Assembly: GCF_028993615.1 (NCBI RefSeq)
Contig: NZ_CP118632.1
Location: forward strand, 3,410,001 to 3,474,000
Length of the DNA stretch: 64,000 bases
Direction: 5' to 3'
Origin: Herbaspirillum sp. WKF16
GTDB taxonomy: Bacteria; Pseudomonadota; Gammaproteobacteria; Burkholderiales; Burkholderiaceae_D
Positions 24,635-33,057 of this stretch are shown one piece after another. The translations under genes and the position numbers were made by a program. A model generated the notes under the pieces. The model was given only the letters and a program-made list of their open reading frames with translations, had not been told where the DNA came from and ran no database searches. Each line of letters opens with the position of its first letter. Positions within the stretch are counted from its first letter, which is position 1.

Positions 24635-27508
24635 TCACTTCGTCACCAACGGTTCCGTCGCCTTCTCGCCCTTGAGCAAATCAAGCTGCTCGCGGTTGAA
24701 GCGCTGGTAGTGCCGCTGCCATTCGGACGGCTGGCTCACCGGCAGCACCTGCACCGCGGTCACCTTGTACTCGGGGCAATTGGTGGCCCAGTCCGAGTTG
24801 TCGGTGGTGATCACGTTGGCGCCCGATTCCGGGAAGTGGAAGGTGGTGTACACCACGCCCGGCTGCACCTTCTCGCTCACGGTGGCGCGCAGCACGGTCT
24901 GGCCCGCGCGCGACTCGATCCCGACCCAGTCGCCCTCGCGGATGCCTCGATCCTCGGCGTCGTGCGGATGGATCTCCAGCACGTCTTCGCTGTGCCACTG
25001 CGAGTTCTCGGTGCGGCGCGTCTGGGCGCCGACGTTGTACTGCGACAGGATGCGCCCGGTGGTCAGGATCAGCGGGTAGCGCTGCGTCACCTTCTCGTCG
25101 GTGGCGAAATATTGCGTGTTGAGGAACTTGCCCTTGCCGCGGATGAAGCTGCCGATATGCATGATCGGCGTGCCCTCCGGCGCGGCGTCGTTGCATGGCC
25201 ACTGGATGCTGCCCAGCTTCTCCAGCTTGGCGTAGTTGACGCCGTGGAAACTCGGCGTCAGCGCGGCGATTTCATCCATGATTTCAGAGGGATGATTGTA
25301 CGGCATCGGGTAGCCGAGCGCTTCGGCCAGCGCCACCGTGACTTCCCAGTCCGACTTGCCGGCCTTGGGCGGCATCACCTTGCGCACGCGCGAGATGCGG
25401 CGCTCGGCGTTGGTGAAGGTGCCGTCCTTCTCCAGGAAGGAGGAGCCGGGCAGGAACACGTGGGCGTACTTGGCGGTTTCGTTGAGGAACAGGTCCTGCA
25501 CCACGATGCATTCCATGGCTTCCAGGGCCGCCGCCACGTGCTGGGTGTTGGGGTCGGACTGGACGATGTCCTCGCCTTCGCAGTACAGGCCCTTGAAGCT
25601 GCCCTCCAGCGCGGCGTCGAACATGTTGGGGATGCGCAGGCCCGGCTCCGGGTTCAGCGTCACGCCCCAGGCCTGTTCGAACTGGCCGCGCACGGTGGAG
25701 TCCGAGATGTGGCGGTAGCCCGGCAGCTCGTGCGGGAAGGAGCCCATGTCGCAGGAACCCTGCACGTTGTTCTGGCCGCGCAGCGGGTTCACGCCCACGC
25801 CTTCGCGGCCGACGTTGCCGGTGCACATGGCCAGGTTGGCGATGCCGATCACGGTGGTCGACCCTTGCGCATGCTCGGTCACGCCCAGGCCGTAGTAGAT
25901 CGCGGCATTGCCGCCGGTGGCGAACAGCCGGGCGGCGCCGCGAATGGCCTCGGCCGGCACGCCGGTGACCTCGGCCATGGCTTCGGGCGAGTTGTCGGGG
26001 CGCAGCACGAAGGCCTTCCAGTCCTCATACGACTTCACGTCGCAGCGCTCCTGGATGTAGTCCTCCTGCTGCAGGCCTTCGGAGAGGATGGCATGCGCCA
26101 GCGCGGTGATGATGGCGGTGTTGGTGCCGGGGCGCAGCTTGAGGTGGTAGTCGGCCTGGACGTGCGGCGACTTCACCATCTCGGTGCTGCGCGGGTCGAT
26201 CACGATCAGCCTGGCGCCCTGGCGCAGGCGGCGCTTGATCTGCGAGGCGAACACCGGGTGGCCGGAGGCCGGGTTGGCGCCCATGATCATGATCACGTCA
26301 GACTTCATCACCGAATCGAAGGTCTGGGTGCCGGCCGATTCGCCCAGCGTCTGCTTGAGGCCGTAGCCGGTCGGCGAATGGCACACGCGCGCGCAGGTGT
26401 CGACGTTGTTGTTGCCGAAGGCGGCGCGCACCAGCTTTTGCACCAGGTAGGTCTCTTCGTTGGTGCAGCGCGAGGAGGTGATGCCACCGATGGAATCCTT
26501 ACCGTGCTTGGCCTGGATGCGGCGGAACTCGCTGGCGGCATACGACAGCGCTTCTTCCCACGACACTTCCTGCCAGGGATCGCTGATGCTCTTGCGGATC
26601 ATCGGATTGAGGATGCGATCCTTGTGGGTCGCGTAGCCCCAGGCGAAGCGGCCCTTCACGCAGGAGTGGCCGTGGTTGGCCTTGCCGTCCTTGTAGGGCA
26701 CCATGCGTACCACTTCATTGCCCTTCATCTCGGCCTTGAAGGCGCAGCCCACGCCGCAGTAGGCGCAGGTGGTGACTGCGCTGTGCTCGGCCTGGCCCAT
26801 CATGATCACGGTCTTCTCGGTCAGCGTCGCGGTCGGGCAGGCTTCCACGCAGGCGCCGCAGGAGACGCATTCGGACTCCATGAAACTGTCCATCTGCCCG
26901 GCCGAGACGCGCGACTCGAAGCCGCGGCCGTCGATGGTCAGCGCGAAGGTGCCCTGGGTCTCTTCGCAGGCGCGCACGCAGCGGTTGCAGACGATGCACT
27001 TGGAGGGATCGTAGGTGAAGTAGGGATTGGATTCATCCTTCTTCATCTTCAGGTGGTTCTCGCCCTCGTAGCCGTAGCGCACCTCGCGCAGGCCGACGGC
27101 GCCGGCCATGTCCTGCAGTTCGCAGTTGCCGTTGGTCGGGCAGGTCAGGCAGTCCAGCGGGTGGTCGGAGATGTAGAGCTCCATCACGCCGCGGCGGATC
27201 TCGGCCAGCTTGGGCGTCTGCGTGCTGACCTTCATGCCCGGTTCGCAGGGCGTGGTGCAAGAGGCCGGATAACCCTTCATCTTGCGCCCGTCCTTCTCGA
27301 TTTCCACCAGGCACAGGCGGCAGGAGCCGAACGGCTCCAGGCTGTCGGTGGCGCACAGCTTGGGCACGTTGATGCCGGCCTCGACCGAGGCCCGCATGAC
27401 CGAGGTGCCGGCCGGCACGGTGACCTGGACGCCGTCGATCTCCAGCGTGACTTCCTGCTCCGAGACGCGCGCCGGCGTGCCGTAATCCGTTTCATTGAGC
27501 TGATTCAT
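24635..27508 (-). CDS. fdsA: NAD-dependent formate dehydrogenase, alpha (molybdenum) subunit
   Basis: The 957-residue catalytic subunit oxidises formate to CO2 at a bis-MGD molybdenum centre. The order of domains is clear. An N-terminal [2Fe-2S] ferredoxin fold has Cys52, 63, 66 and 84. A His-Cys3 cluster follows (His116, Cys120, 123 and 129). Two ferredoxin-type [4Fe-4S] sets (Cys171/174/177/181 and 214/217/220/224) and the NapA-type cluster (Cys248/251/255/283) come next. The molybdenum ligand is Cys376, followed by His377, in TCARVCHSPTG, so this is the cysteine and not the selenocysteine form. Electrons flow to FdsB and FdsG. It follows fdsB by 30 bases. Confidence 0.97.
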   Translation of the reverse strand: MNQLNETDYGTPARVSEQEVTLEIDGVQVTVPAGTSVMRASVEAGINVPKLCATDSLEPFGSCRLCLVEIEKDGRKMKGYPASCTTPCEPGMKVSTQTPKLAEIRRGVMELYISDHPLDCLTCPTNGNCELQDMAGAVGLREVRYGYEGENHLKMKKDESNPYFTYDPSKCIVCNRCVRACEETQGTFALTIDGRGFESRVSAGQMDSFMESECVSCGACVEACPTATLTEKTVIMMGQAEHSAVTTCAYCGVGCAFKAEMKGNEVVRMVPYKDGKANHGHSCVKGRFAWGYATHKDRILNPMIRKSISDPWQEVSWEEALSYAASEFRRIQAKHGKDSIGGITSSRCTNEETYLVQKLVRAAFGNNNVDTCARVCHSPTGYGLKQTLGESAGTQTFDSVMKSDVIMIMGANPASGHPVFASQIKRRLRQGARLIVIDPRSTEMVKSPHVQADYHLKLRPGTNTAIITALAHAILSEGLQQEDYIQERCDVKSYEDWKAFVLRPDNSPEAMAEVTGVPAEAIRGAARLFATGGNAAIYYGLGVTEHAQGSTTVIGIANLAMCTGNVGREGVGVNPLRGQNNVQGSCDMGSFPHELPGYRHISDSTVRGQFEQAWGVTLNPEPGLRIPNMFDAALEGSFKGLYCEGEDIVQSDPNTQHVAAALEAMECIVVQDLFLNETAKYAHVFLPGSSFLEKDGTFTNAERRISRVRKVMPPKAGKSDWEVTVALAEALGYPMPYNHPSEIMDEIAALTPSFHGVNYAKLEKLGSIQWPCNDAAPEGTPIMHIGSFIRGKGKFLNTQYFATDEKVTQRYPLILTTGRILSQYNVGAQTRRTENSQWHSEDVLEIHPHDAEDRGIREGDWVGIESRAGQTVLRATVSEKVQPGVVYTTFHFPESGANVITTDNSDWATNCPEYKVTAVQVLPVSQPSEWQRHYQRFNREQLDLLKGEKATEPLVTK

Positions 27509-27538
27509 GATGCAAACCTCCGCAATTCGATAAGTGGA

Positions 27539-29098
27539 TCAGGCAGCCTTCTCATTGGGCGTGCCGAAGTCTTCCGGGAAATGGTTCAGCGCCGACAGCA
27601 CCGGGAACGGCGTCATCCCGCCCATGGCGCACAGCGAGCCGTTGACCATGGTGTCGCACAGGCTGCGCAGCAGGTGCACCTGCTGCGGCCGGTCCTGGTT
27701 GGCGATGAGCTTGTCGATCACCTCCACCCCGCGGGTCGAGCCGATGCGGCACGGCGTGCACTTGCCGCAGGACTCCACCGCGCAGAACTCCATCGCATAG
27801 CGCGCCTGCCTGGCCATGTCGACCGTATCGTCGAAGACCACCAGGCCGCCGTGGCCGATCATGGCGCCGATGGCGGCGAAGGCCTCGTAGTCCAGCGGCG
27901 TGTCGAACTGCTGCTGCGGCATGTAGGCGCCCAGCGGACCGCCCATCTGCACCGCGCGGATCGGACGCCCGCTCTCGCTGCCGCCGCCGAAGTCTTCCAG
28001 CAGCTCGCGCAAGGTGAGGCCGAACGCCTTTTCCACCAGGCCGCCGCGTTTGATGTTGCCGGCCAGCTGGAACGGCAGCGTGCCGGCCGAGCGGCCCACG
28101 CCGTAGTTCTTGTAGAACTCCGCCCCGCGCGCCAGGATGATGGGCACCGAAGCCAAGGAGATCAGGTTGTTGATCACGGTGGGCTTGCCGAACAGCCCTT
28201 CCAGCGCCGGCAGCGGCGGCTTGGCGCGCACCACGCCGCGCTTGCCCTCCAGGCTTTCCAGCATGGCCGTCTCTTCGCCGCAGATGTAGGCCCCGGCGCC
28301 CTTGCGCACCTCCAGGTGGAAACGTTTCCCGGATCCCTGGATGTCGTCGCCGAGATAGCCGCGCCGGCGCGCGATGGCGATGGCCTCGTCGAGCGTGGCG
28401 ATGGCGTGCGGATATTCGGAGCGCACGTAGATGTAGCCGTGGGTGGCGCCCACGGCGATGCCGGCGATGGTCATGCCTTCGATCAGCATGAAGGGATCGT
28501 CTTCCATCACCATGCGGTCGGAGAAGGTGCCGGAATCGCCCTCGTCGGCGTTGCAGACCACGTACTTCTGCGCCGCCCTGGCGCCGGCCACGGTCTTCCA
28601 TTTAATGCCGGTCGGGAAGGCGGCGCCGCCGCGGCCGCGCAGGCCGGAGTCCAGCACTGTCTGGACGATCGCCTCGGGCTCCATGGCCAGCGCACGGGTC
28701 AGACCGGCGTAGCCTTCATGCGCCAGGTAGTCCTCCAGCGACAGCGGGTCGGTAATGCCGACGCGAGCGAAGGTCAGGCGTTCCTGATTCTTCAGGTAGG
28801 GCAAGGCGTCGACCTCGCCCTGCCTGAGCGGATGGTCGCCGCCGCCCAGCAGTCCGGCGTCGAACAGGGCCGGCACGTCGCCGGCGTCCACCGGTCCGTA
28901 GCCGATGCGGCCCACCGGCGTGCCCACCTCCACCAGCGGCTCCAGCCAGAACATGCCGCGCGAGCCGTTGCGCACGATATCCACCTTCAGGCCGCGCCGG
29001 CCGGCTTCGGCCGCGATGGCGGCGGCCACGTGGTCGGCGCCCAGCGCCAGCGCGGTGGAGTCGCGCGGGACATAGACGGTGATGGCGTCGCGGCTCAT
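27539..29098 (-). CDS. fdsB: NAD-dependent formate dehydrogenase, beta (flavin) subunit
   Basis: The 519-residue NuoF-like subunit carries FMN, a [4Fe-4S] cluster and the NAD+ site. Motifs are GLRGRGGAAFPTGIKW (NADH), VCNADEGDSGTFSDR (FMN) and SCGKCTPCRIGSTRG (cluster). An N-terminal thioredoxin-like domain precedes these. The start at 29098 overlaps the fdsG stop (ATGA). Upstream in-frame codons lie inside fdsG. Confidence 0.97.
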   Translation of the reverse strand: MSRDAITVYVPRDSTALALGADHVAAAIAAEAGRRGLKVDIVRNGSRGMFWLEPLVEVGTPVGRIGYGPVDAGDVPALFDAGLLGGGDHPLRQGEVDALPYLKNQERLTFARVGITDPLSLEDYLAHEGYAGLTRALAMEPEAIVQTVLDSGLRGRGGAAFPTGIKWKTVAGARAAQKYVVCNADEGDSGTFSDRMVMEDDPFMLIEGMTIAGIAVGATHGYIYVRSEYPHAIATLDEAIAIARRRGYLGDDIQGSGKRFHLEVRKGAGAYICGEETAMLESLEGKRGVVRAKPPLPALEGLFGKPTVINNLISLASVPIILARGAEFYKNYGVGRSAGTLPFQLAGNIKRGGLVEKAFGLTLRELLEDFGGGSESGRPIRAVQMGGPLGAYMPQQQFDTPLDYEAFAAIGAMIGHGGLVVFDDTVDMARQARYAMEFCAVESCGKCTPCRIGSTRGVEVIDKLIANQDRPQQVHLLRSLCDTMVNGSLCAMGGMTPFPVLSALNHFPEDFGTPNEKAA

Positions 29099-29574
29099 GT
29101 CGCCTCCCGCTTGGCCTGCACCAGCCGCTGCAGCTTGTCGGCGCCGACCCGGGCATGCAGCTCGTCGTCGATCATGATATTGGGGCCGCAGGCGCACTGC
29201 CCCAGGCAATACACCGGCTCCAGCGTGAACTGGCCGTCGGCGCTGGTCTCGTGGAAGGCGCAACCCAGCAGATCCTGCGCCTGCCCGGCCAGCGCCTCGG
29301 AGCCGCGCGCCTGGCAGGCCTCGGCGCGGCATACCTGCACCACATGCTTGCCCGGCGGCTGCTGGCGGAAGAAGTGATAAAAGGAAATCACGCCGTGCAC
29401 CTCGGCGCGCGAGAGGTTGAGCTCGCCGGCGATCATGGGGACGGCGTCGGCCGGGATGTAGCCGACCTTCTCCTGTATCCCGTGCAGGATGGGCAGCATG
29501 GCGCCCGCCATGCCCTTGCGTTCGGCGATGATGCCGCGCACCGCCGCCACGTCGAAAATCTGTTGCCTGTTCAT
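29095..29574 (-). CDS. fdsG: NAD-dependent formate dehydrogenase, gamma subunit
   Basis: The 159-residue NuoE-like subunit holds a [2Fe-2S] cluster with Cys82, 87, 123 and 127 (VCRAEACQ and YCLGQCACGPN). It is the first gene of fdsG-fdsB-fdsA-fdhD-fdsD. The ATG at 29574 is chosen by homology. A 469-base gap upstream holds several hairpins and probably the promoter. Confidence 0.96.
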   Translation of the reverse strand: MNRQQIFDVAAVRGIIAERKGMAGAMLPILHGIQEKVGYIPADAVPMIAGELNLSRAEVHGVISFYHFFRQQPPGKHVVQVCRAEACQARGSEALAGQAQDLLGCAFHETSADGQFTLEPVYCLGQCACGPNIMIDDELHARVGADKLQRLVQAKREAT

Positions 29575-30043
29575 TGAAGTCTCCTGCCTTGCGATGATGC
29601 GGCCGTCGTCCCTTCGGGATCTGGTTGGCCAGCCGCTAATTTCAAATGAAACCGGGTATGGCTGCGCCTTTGAAGCGGGCGCGGCCTGCTTGAAACATGT
29701 CGTATGAAGAAGGAAGGAAAAGCACGGAGCGGGCGCGGCCGCCGGCCGACGCAATGGCAATTGCAATGGCAAAGGCGCGCCCGGGGCCGGGAAAGCTGGC
29801 CCTGTGGGTGGTTACAGCTGGTCTCCGTTGTCGCATGTTCTCCCTGCCTTTACGGTTGGTACTGAACACTGAGGATGCGGGCCCGGCCATACCGGAGGAC
29901 CGGGCCCTGCTCCTGCTTTTTTTGATAGTCGCTGACACAACCCGCCTGCGGATGCGCTCCCCTTGCGGGTTGTGTCAGCGGCTTTCGCCGCTGGCCGGCA
30001 TCCCGAGGGACGCCGGCCGGTATTGCCTTGCTTCAGTGGCCGA
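29575..30043. other. Intergenic region between the oxalate/formate antiporter gene and fdsG
   Basis: The first 300 bases on the fdsG side should hold the fds promoter. I see no clear -35/-10 pair or sigma-54 element. The part at 29879-30018 is a cluster of inverted repeats (separate entry). No gene is supported. Confidence 0.45.
29879..30018. repeat. Cluster of four hairpins downstream of the antiporter gene
   Basis: In order: GGGCCCGG/CCGGGCCC (29879-29886 and 29900-29907) followed by a T run on the plus strand; a perfect 16-bp inverted repeat (29930-29945 and 29965-29980, arm CGCTGACACAACCCGC); AGCGGC/GCCGCT (29977-29992); and GGCCGGC/GCCGGCC (29993-29999 and 30012-30018). None has the usual minus-strand T run, so the set is not a plain terminator of the antiporter gene. 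Confidence 0.65.
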
Positions 30044-31693
30044 TCAACGGAACAGCACGGCCGATTTCTGCAGCACCAGGGTGATGCCCCAGATCAGCGG
30101 GATGCCCACCGCGGCCCATGCCAGTCCGATCATCAGCGGGTTGCCGCCGGAACCGATCTTCGACATATCGTCCGAGGAAGCCGTGGCAGCCGCTTCGGCC
30201 GCCGACTTCTCGTGCGCCAGCTTCTTTTCATGCGCCAGTTCGTCCGGCGTCATGAAGTGCTTGGCGGCGACCGGGCGGATCAGCAGGTTGCAGATCAGGC
30301 CCAGCACCAGCATGCCGGCCAGGATGTACATCGTGGTGTTGTAGACCTGGTCCTTGGGCATGCCCAGCGACAGTTGGTACTCGCGCATGTAGTTCACCAC
30401 CACCGGGCCCAGGATGCCGGCGGTCGCCCACGCGGTCAGCAGGCGGCCGTGGATGGCGCCCACCATCTGGGTGCCGAACAGGTCGGCCAGGTAAGCCGGG
30501 ACGGTGGCGAAGCCGCCGCCGTACATCGACAGGATGATGCAGACCGCGCCCACGAACAGCGCAATGCTGTGGCCCTTGGCCGACCACGGCAGGCTGACGT
30601 ACAGCACGAAGCCCAGCACGAAGAAGATCGCGTAGGTCAGCTTGCGACCGAAGAAATCGGAGCACGAGGCCCAGGCGAAACGGCCGCCGATGTTGAACAG
30701 GCTGATCAGGCCGGTGAAGCCCGCCGCCAGGGCGGCGATCGCGGCCTTCTGCTCGACCGACAGGTCGTTGAAGCCGACGTCCACGCCCAGCAGGTGGCCG
30801 CCGAACACTTCCTGCAGCATCGGCGAAGCGATGCCGATCACGCCGATGCCGGCCGACACGTTCAGGCACAGCACCAGCCACACCAGCCAGAACTGGGGAA
30901 TACCCCAGACCTTGGAGACGTGCACGTGGTTCTGGGTGATCATGGTGCCGCTGTTGGCGGCTGCCACGGGCGGGGTCCAGCCGGCCGGCTTCCAGCCCGA
31001 GGGCGGGACGCGGTAGCCGAAGGCGCCGGCCATCATGAACACGAAGTAGATGATGGCCATGACCACGAAGGTTTCCCACACGCCGACCGAGGTCGGGGTG
31101 GCGAACTTCTTCATCAGCGCATCGGCCAGCGGAGTGCCGACCAGCGCGCCGCCGCCGAAGCCCATGATGGCCATGCCGGTCGCCATGCCGCGGCGGTCCG
31201 GGAACCACTTGATCAGGGTCGAGACGGGCGAGATGTAGCCCAGGCCCAGGCCGACGCCGCCGATGACGCCGGAGCCGACCCACATCAGCCACAGCTGGTG
31301 GGTCTTGACGCCCAGCGCCGAGATCAGCAGGCCGCCGCACCAGCACACGGCTGCCACGACACCGGCCTTGCGGGGACCGGCGTGTTCCAGCCAGCCGCCC
31401 CAGATCGCGGCGGAAATGCCCAGGAGCACGAAGAACATGGTGTACATCCAGCCCAGCATGGAGATCTTCCAGTCACAGGTGGACGAGAAGATCTGCGCGA
31501 AGAAGCCGACGTCGGCGCCGCAAGCGATGGGCGCGGTCACGCCCAGCGCCTTGGACAGCGGCAACCAGAACACGGAAAAGCCATAGGCCATCCCGATACA
31601 CAGGTGAATTGCGAGCGCGGCTGGCGGCACCAGCCAACGGTTGAAGCCAGGCTTGGCGACTGTACGTTCCTTGTCCAGGAAATCGAAAGCCAT
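30044..31693 (-). CDS. oxlT: OFA-family MFS transporter, probable oxalate/formate antiporter
   Basis: The 549-residue protein has about 12 membrane helices and the MFS loop motif (GGRFAWASCSDFFGRK and WFPDRRGMATG). It is a member of the oxalate:formate antiporter family. It is longer than O. formigenes OxlT (418 residues), with a loop insert near 235-280 and a charged tail near 495-520. Next to fds it fits formate (or oxalate/formate) traffic across the inner membrane. The exact substrates are inferred from context. GGAGG precedes the ATG. It is divergent from fdsR. Confidence 0.85.
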   Translation of the reverse strand: MAFDFLDKERTVAKPGFNRWLVPPAALAIHLCIGMAYGFSVFWLPLSKALGVTAPIACGADVGFFAQIFSSTCDWKISMLGWMYTMFFVLLGISAAIWGGWLEHAGPRKAGVVAAVCWCGGLLISALGVKTHQLWLMWVGSGVIGGVGLGLGYISPVSTLIKWFPDRRGMATGMAIMGFGGGALVGTPLADALMKKFATPTSVGVWETFVVMAIIYFVFMMAGAFGYRVPPSGWKPAGWTPPVAAANSGTMITQNHVHVSKVWGIPQFWLVWLVLCLNVSAGIGVIGIASPMLQEVFGGHLLGVDVGFNDLSVEQKAAIAALAAGFTGLISLFNIGGRFAWASCSDFFGRKLTYAIFFVLGFVLYVSLPWSAKGHSIALFVGAVCIILSMYGGGFATVPAYLADLFGTQMVGAIHGRLLTAWATAGILGPVVVNYMREYQLSLGMPKDQVYNTTMYILAGMLVLGLICNLLIRPVAAKHFMTPDELAHEKKLAHEKSAAEAAATASSDDMSKIGSGGNPLMIGLAWAAVGIPLIWGITLVLQKSAVLFR

Positions 31694-31813
31694 TATTCCT
31701 CCGAATATTTATTTGATGATTGATGTGGTGGATCCAGGAGGAAATGCGCGGCAAAGCCGGTAGGGGCGGTTCGTGTGGCCGACCCATCTTTGCGACGATA
31801 TCTCTCTCTGTTT

Positions 31814-31837
31814 ATATATGCACAACACTGCATATAT
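31814..31837. promoter_or_regulatory. Palindromic operator candidate between oxlT and fdsR
   Basis: The perfect 9-bp arms ATATATGCA and TGCATATAT are separated by CAACAC. The site lies about 76 bases ahead of fdsR and 120 bases ahead of the antiporter gene, in an AT-rich divergent promoter region. FdsR is the obvious candidate binder. Confidence 0.6.
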
Positions 31838-31912
31838 TTTTTATCATTTATGCAGGATGCGGCGAAATTATCACCTAAAAACGGCAAGCTCAATATGCTA
31901 TCTTTTACATAA

Positions 31913-32980
31913 ATGTATAAAGTCCACATCAAACCCCACTGGGAAATCGCCTACGACAACGAGGCGCCGCTGGATACGGCCAACCTGCTCACGCTGTTGA
32001 CCGCCATCCATCAGAGCGGCTCCATCGCGCAGGCGGCGCAGCAGATCCGCTACTCCTACCGCCATGCCTGGGGCTTGCTGCGCGACGCCGAGCGCATCTT
32101 CGGCAACTCGCTCATCACCAGCGGCCGCGGGCGCGGCACCACGCTGACCGATTTCGCCAACAAGCTGCTGTGGGCCGATCGCCTGGTGGCGGCGCGCCTG
32201 TCGCCCACGCTCGACAGCCTGGCCTCGGAGCTGGAGATCGAGCTGGGCAAGACGGTGGAGGGCAAGTCGGAGACGGTGCGCCTGAACGCCAGCCACGGTT
32301 TCGCGGTGGCCGCGCTGCTGGGCAAGATCAATGACGCCAGGCTGCCGGTGGAAGTGCGCTACCGGCACAGCACCGATGCCGTGGCCGCGCTGTCGCGCCA
32401 GGAGTGCGACCTGGCGGGCTTTCATGTGCCGCTGGGCGAATTCGAGAAACCGGCCATCGCCACCTACGCCAAGTGGCTCAACAAGCGCAGCGACTGCCTG
32501 ATCCACCTGGCGGTGCGCGCGCAGGGCCTGTTCGTCGAACCGGGCAATCCCAAGAACGTGCGCTCGCTGCAGGACCTGACGCGGCCCGACCTGCGCTTCG
32601 TCAACCGCGAGGCCGGCTCGGGCACGCGCATGCTGCTCGAGCTCATGCTCGCCGGCGCCGGCATCGCGCACAAGAAGATCAACGGTTTCGAGAACACCGA
32701 GTTCACGCACTCGGCGGTGGCGGCCTTCATCGCCAGCGGCATGGCCGACGTCGGCTTCGGCGTGCAGACCGCGTCGCAACGCTTCGGCCTGGAATTCATC
32801 CCGCTGGTGCGGGAGCGCTACTTCTTCGCGCTGCCGGCCGCCTCACTGCACGATCCGCTGATCCGCTCGGTGATCGACATCCTGCAATCCGACGCCTTCC
32901 GCGCCGTGGTCAACGGCCTGGCCGGCTACGACGCCGCCGACATGGGCAAGATCCAGACGCTCAAGGAAGCCTTCGGCTGA
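31913..32980 (+). CDS. fdsR: Formate dehydrogenase operon regulator FdsR-like
   Basis: The 355-residue protein has a ModE/LysR-type winged helix-turn-helix at about 22-75 (LLTLLTAIHQSGSIAQAAQQI and WGLLRDAERIFG). A periplasmic-binding-like ligand domain follows, with LRFVNREAGSGTRMLLELML. This layout is that of FdsR in Cupriavidus, which controls fds expression in response to formate. It is divergent from the antiporter gene and ends at a strong terminator shared with the TonB receptor gene. Confidence 0.85.
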   Translation: MYKVHIKPHWEIAYDNEAPLDTANLLTLLTAIHQSGSIAQAAQQIRYSYRHAWGLLRDAERIFGNSLITSGRGRGTTLTDFANKLLWADRLVAARLSPTLDSLASELEIELGKTVEGKSETVRLNASHGFAVAALLGKINDARLPVEVRYRHSTDAVAALSRQECDLAGFHVPLGEFEKPAIATYAKWLNKRSDCLIHLAVRAQGLFVEPGNPKNVRSLQDLTRPDLRFVNREAGSGTRMLLELMLAGAGIAHKKINGFENTEFTHSAVAAFIASGMADVGFGVQTASQRFGLEFIPLVRERYFFALPAASLHDPLIRSVIDILQSDAFRAVVNGLAGYDAADMGKIQTLKEAFG

Positions 32981-33006
32981 CGCCGTCCATCCGCCATCGC
33001 CAAAAG

Positions 33007-33041
33007 AAAACGGCGCGCACTGCAGCAGTGCGCGCCGTTTG
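33007..33041. terminator. Bidirectional terminator between fdsR and the TonB receptor gene
   Basis: The arms AAACGGCGCGCACTGC and GCAGTGCGCGCCGTTT are perfect over 16 bp with one base between them. The loop must open a few pairs. It sits between convergent genes. Confidence 0.85.
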
Positions 33042-33057
33042 CCTTCCCCCCCCCCGC

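Noticed and set aside
24710..29377. Very long plus-strand open frame antisense to fdsA, fdsB and fdsG
   Set aside because: It is a by-product of high third-position GC in the real genes. The translation is low-complexity (Gly, His, Arg, Ala, Val) and matches no domain, while the minus-strand proteins show complete cofactor motifs.
30044..31723. Plus-strand open frame antisense to the antiporter gene
   Set aside because: It is rich in His, Gln and Arg with no domain. The minus-strand reading gives a clear 12-helix transporter with a good ribosome site.
33046..33055. Run of ten C bases as a phase-variation switch of the TonB receptor
   Set aside because: It lies beyond the stop codon of the receptor and outside any promoter, so slippage would not change the reading frame or promoter spacing. 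It may be variable but has no visible consequence.
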